64,000 bases of DNA from Phycisphaerales bacterium. Lineage in GTDB: Bacteria > Planctomycetota > Phycisphaerae > Phycisphaerales > SM1A02. The translations under genes were made by a program, and so were the position numbers. The notes under the pieces are model-generated. The model was given only the letters and a program-made list of their open reading frames with translations, was not told where the DNA came from and did no database searches. Shown here piece by piece: positions 63,754 through 64,000 of this stretch (its first letter is position 1; each line of letters begins with the position of its first letter). Where the stretch lies: assembly GCA_009691705.1 (NCBI GenBank), contig SIAR01000002.1, forward strand, positions 1 through 64,000. Direction: 5' to 3'.

Positions 63754-64000
63754 TCAGTCGTCAGCGCCAACGGCAGCCGCTTCGCGATCCTTTTGCTGAC
63801 GGACAATTTTCTTGCGTTCGTTTTCTTTGAGAATCTTTTTGCGGATGCGGATCGCGGTCGGGGTGATCTCGACGTACTCATCCCCTTCGATGTACTCGAG
63901 CGCGCTCTCAAGCGTGAGCGGACGGGGAGCCTTGAGAACCACCGTTGCTTCTTTGTTCGATTCGCGCACGTTGGACATCGGTTTCGCCTTCACAACATTG
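63754..64000 (-). CDS. typA: 3' end of translational GTPase TypA/BipA
   Basis: Only the last 82 codons are in the window; the frame is open to the right edge. The sequence NVVKAKPMSNVRESNKEATV, then LTLESALEYIEGDEYVEI and ITPTAIRIRKKIL, is the C-terminal domain that TypA uses to contact the ribosome. It should be the first known gene of a typA-lysC-kinase unit. Confidence 0.9.
   Translation of the reverse strand, partial: NVVKAKPMSNVRESNKEATVVLKAPRPLTLESALEYIEGDEYVEITPTAIRIRKKILKENERKKIVRQQKDREAAAVGADD

Overview
The window looks like a chromosomal segment of a planctomycete, most likely of the class Phycisphaerae, and probably aquatic. Several signs point the same way. There is a protein of the family otherwise confined to Planctomycetes and Verrucomicrobia (TIGR04138-like, 2817-3257). 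Secreted proteins carry a C-terminal pair of dockerin-like calcium loops or the cysteine motif CCxxxC...CC...WDxxC. A Kdo transferase (waaA) implies a Gram-negative lipopolysaccharide envelope. Other signs are a type III glutamine synthetase, GTG starts on several core genes, and only partial conservation of classical operons. The taxonomic call is inference from gene content; no marker search was run.

Layout. 1-2691: two minus-strand envelope genes (a truncated secreted repeat protein and an OmpA-type lipoprotein). 2817-4592: TIGR04138-like protein and AI-2E-family permease (+). 4652-14745: ffh, polX, tRNA-Arg and the distal complex I genes nuoJKLMN (-). 14870-16038: phospholipid synthesis genes pgsA-pgpA (+). 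16064-18707: AHSA1-like protein, lysA and a membrane protein (-). 18780-21170: DUF255 thioredoxin-like protein and a one-domain asparaginase (+). 21177-45345: a long minus-strand block with a deoxyhypusine synthase homologue, smc, a FlgI-like lipoprotein, tRNA-Val, a type VII secretion-like cassette (WXG100-like protein, coiled-coil protein, small helical protein, EccC/EssC-like ATPase), rpoD, dnaG, rpmB, a free-methionine sulfoxide reductase, clpX, a small SHOCT protein, tig, glnN and corA. 45557-47341: gltX and tRNA-Val (+). 47380-49788: an RCC1 propeller protein with an inserted SGNH-like domain (-). 49860-52721: ppk2 (+), a decayed gene and a DUF3553 protein (-), and ymdB (+). 52696-56526: fused 5-oxoprolinase (-). 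56664-59307: waaA, thiL, tsaE (+). 59295-64000: fur-like regulator, Ser/Thr kinase with TPR region, lysC and the 3' end of typA (-).

How the genes work together. Most of the window is housekeeping: replication and transcription initiation (dnaG-rpoD), chromosome organisation (smc), protein targeting and folding (ffh, tig, clpX), respiration (nuoJ-N), lysine/aspartate metabolism (lysC, lysA), phospholipid and LPS synthesis, and translation (gltX, rpmB, typA, tsaE, three tRNAs). The most system-like unit is 28169-33265, a compact four-gene cassette directly behind rpoD. It pairs a WXG100-sized protein with a two-TM ATPase built of three FtsK-like domains, only the middle one with an intact Walker A/B. 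I read it as a minimal type VII (ESX-like) secretion system of planctomycetes. The second striking object is the secreted seven-repeat RCC1 propeller whose fifth blade is interrupted by a roughly 440-residue SGNH-hydrolase-like domain.

Regulatory reading. Several genes that begin transcription units lack a Shine-Dalgarno sequence. Five of them have a TAnnnT/C hexamer exactly 6 nt before the start codon and a sixth has one 7 nt before it, which suggests leaderless mRNAs. A good promoter followed about 300 nt later by a hairpin upstream of dnaG suggests a small RNA or an attenuated leader.
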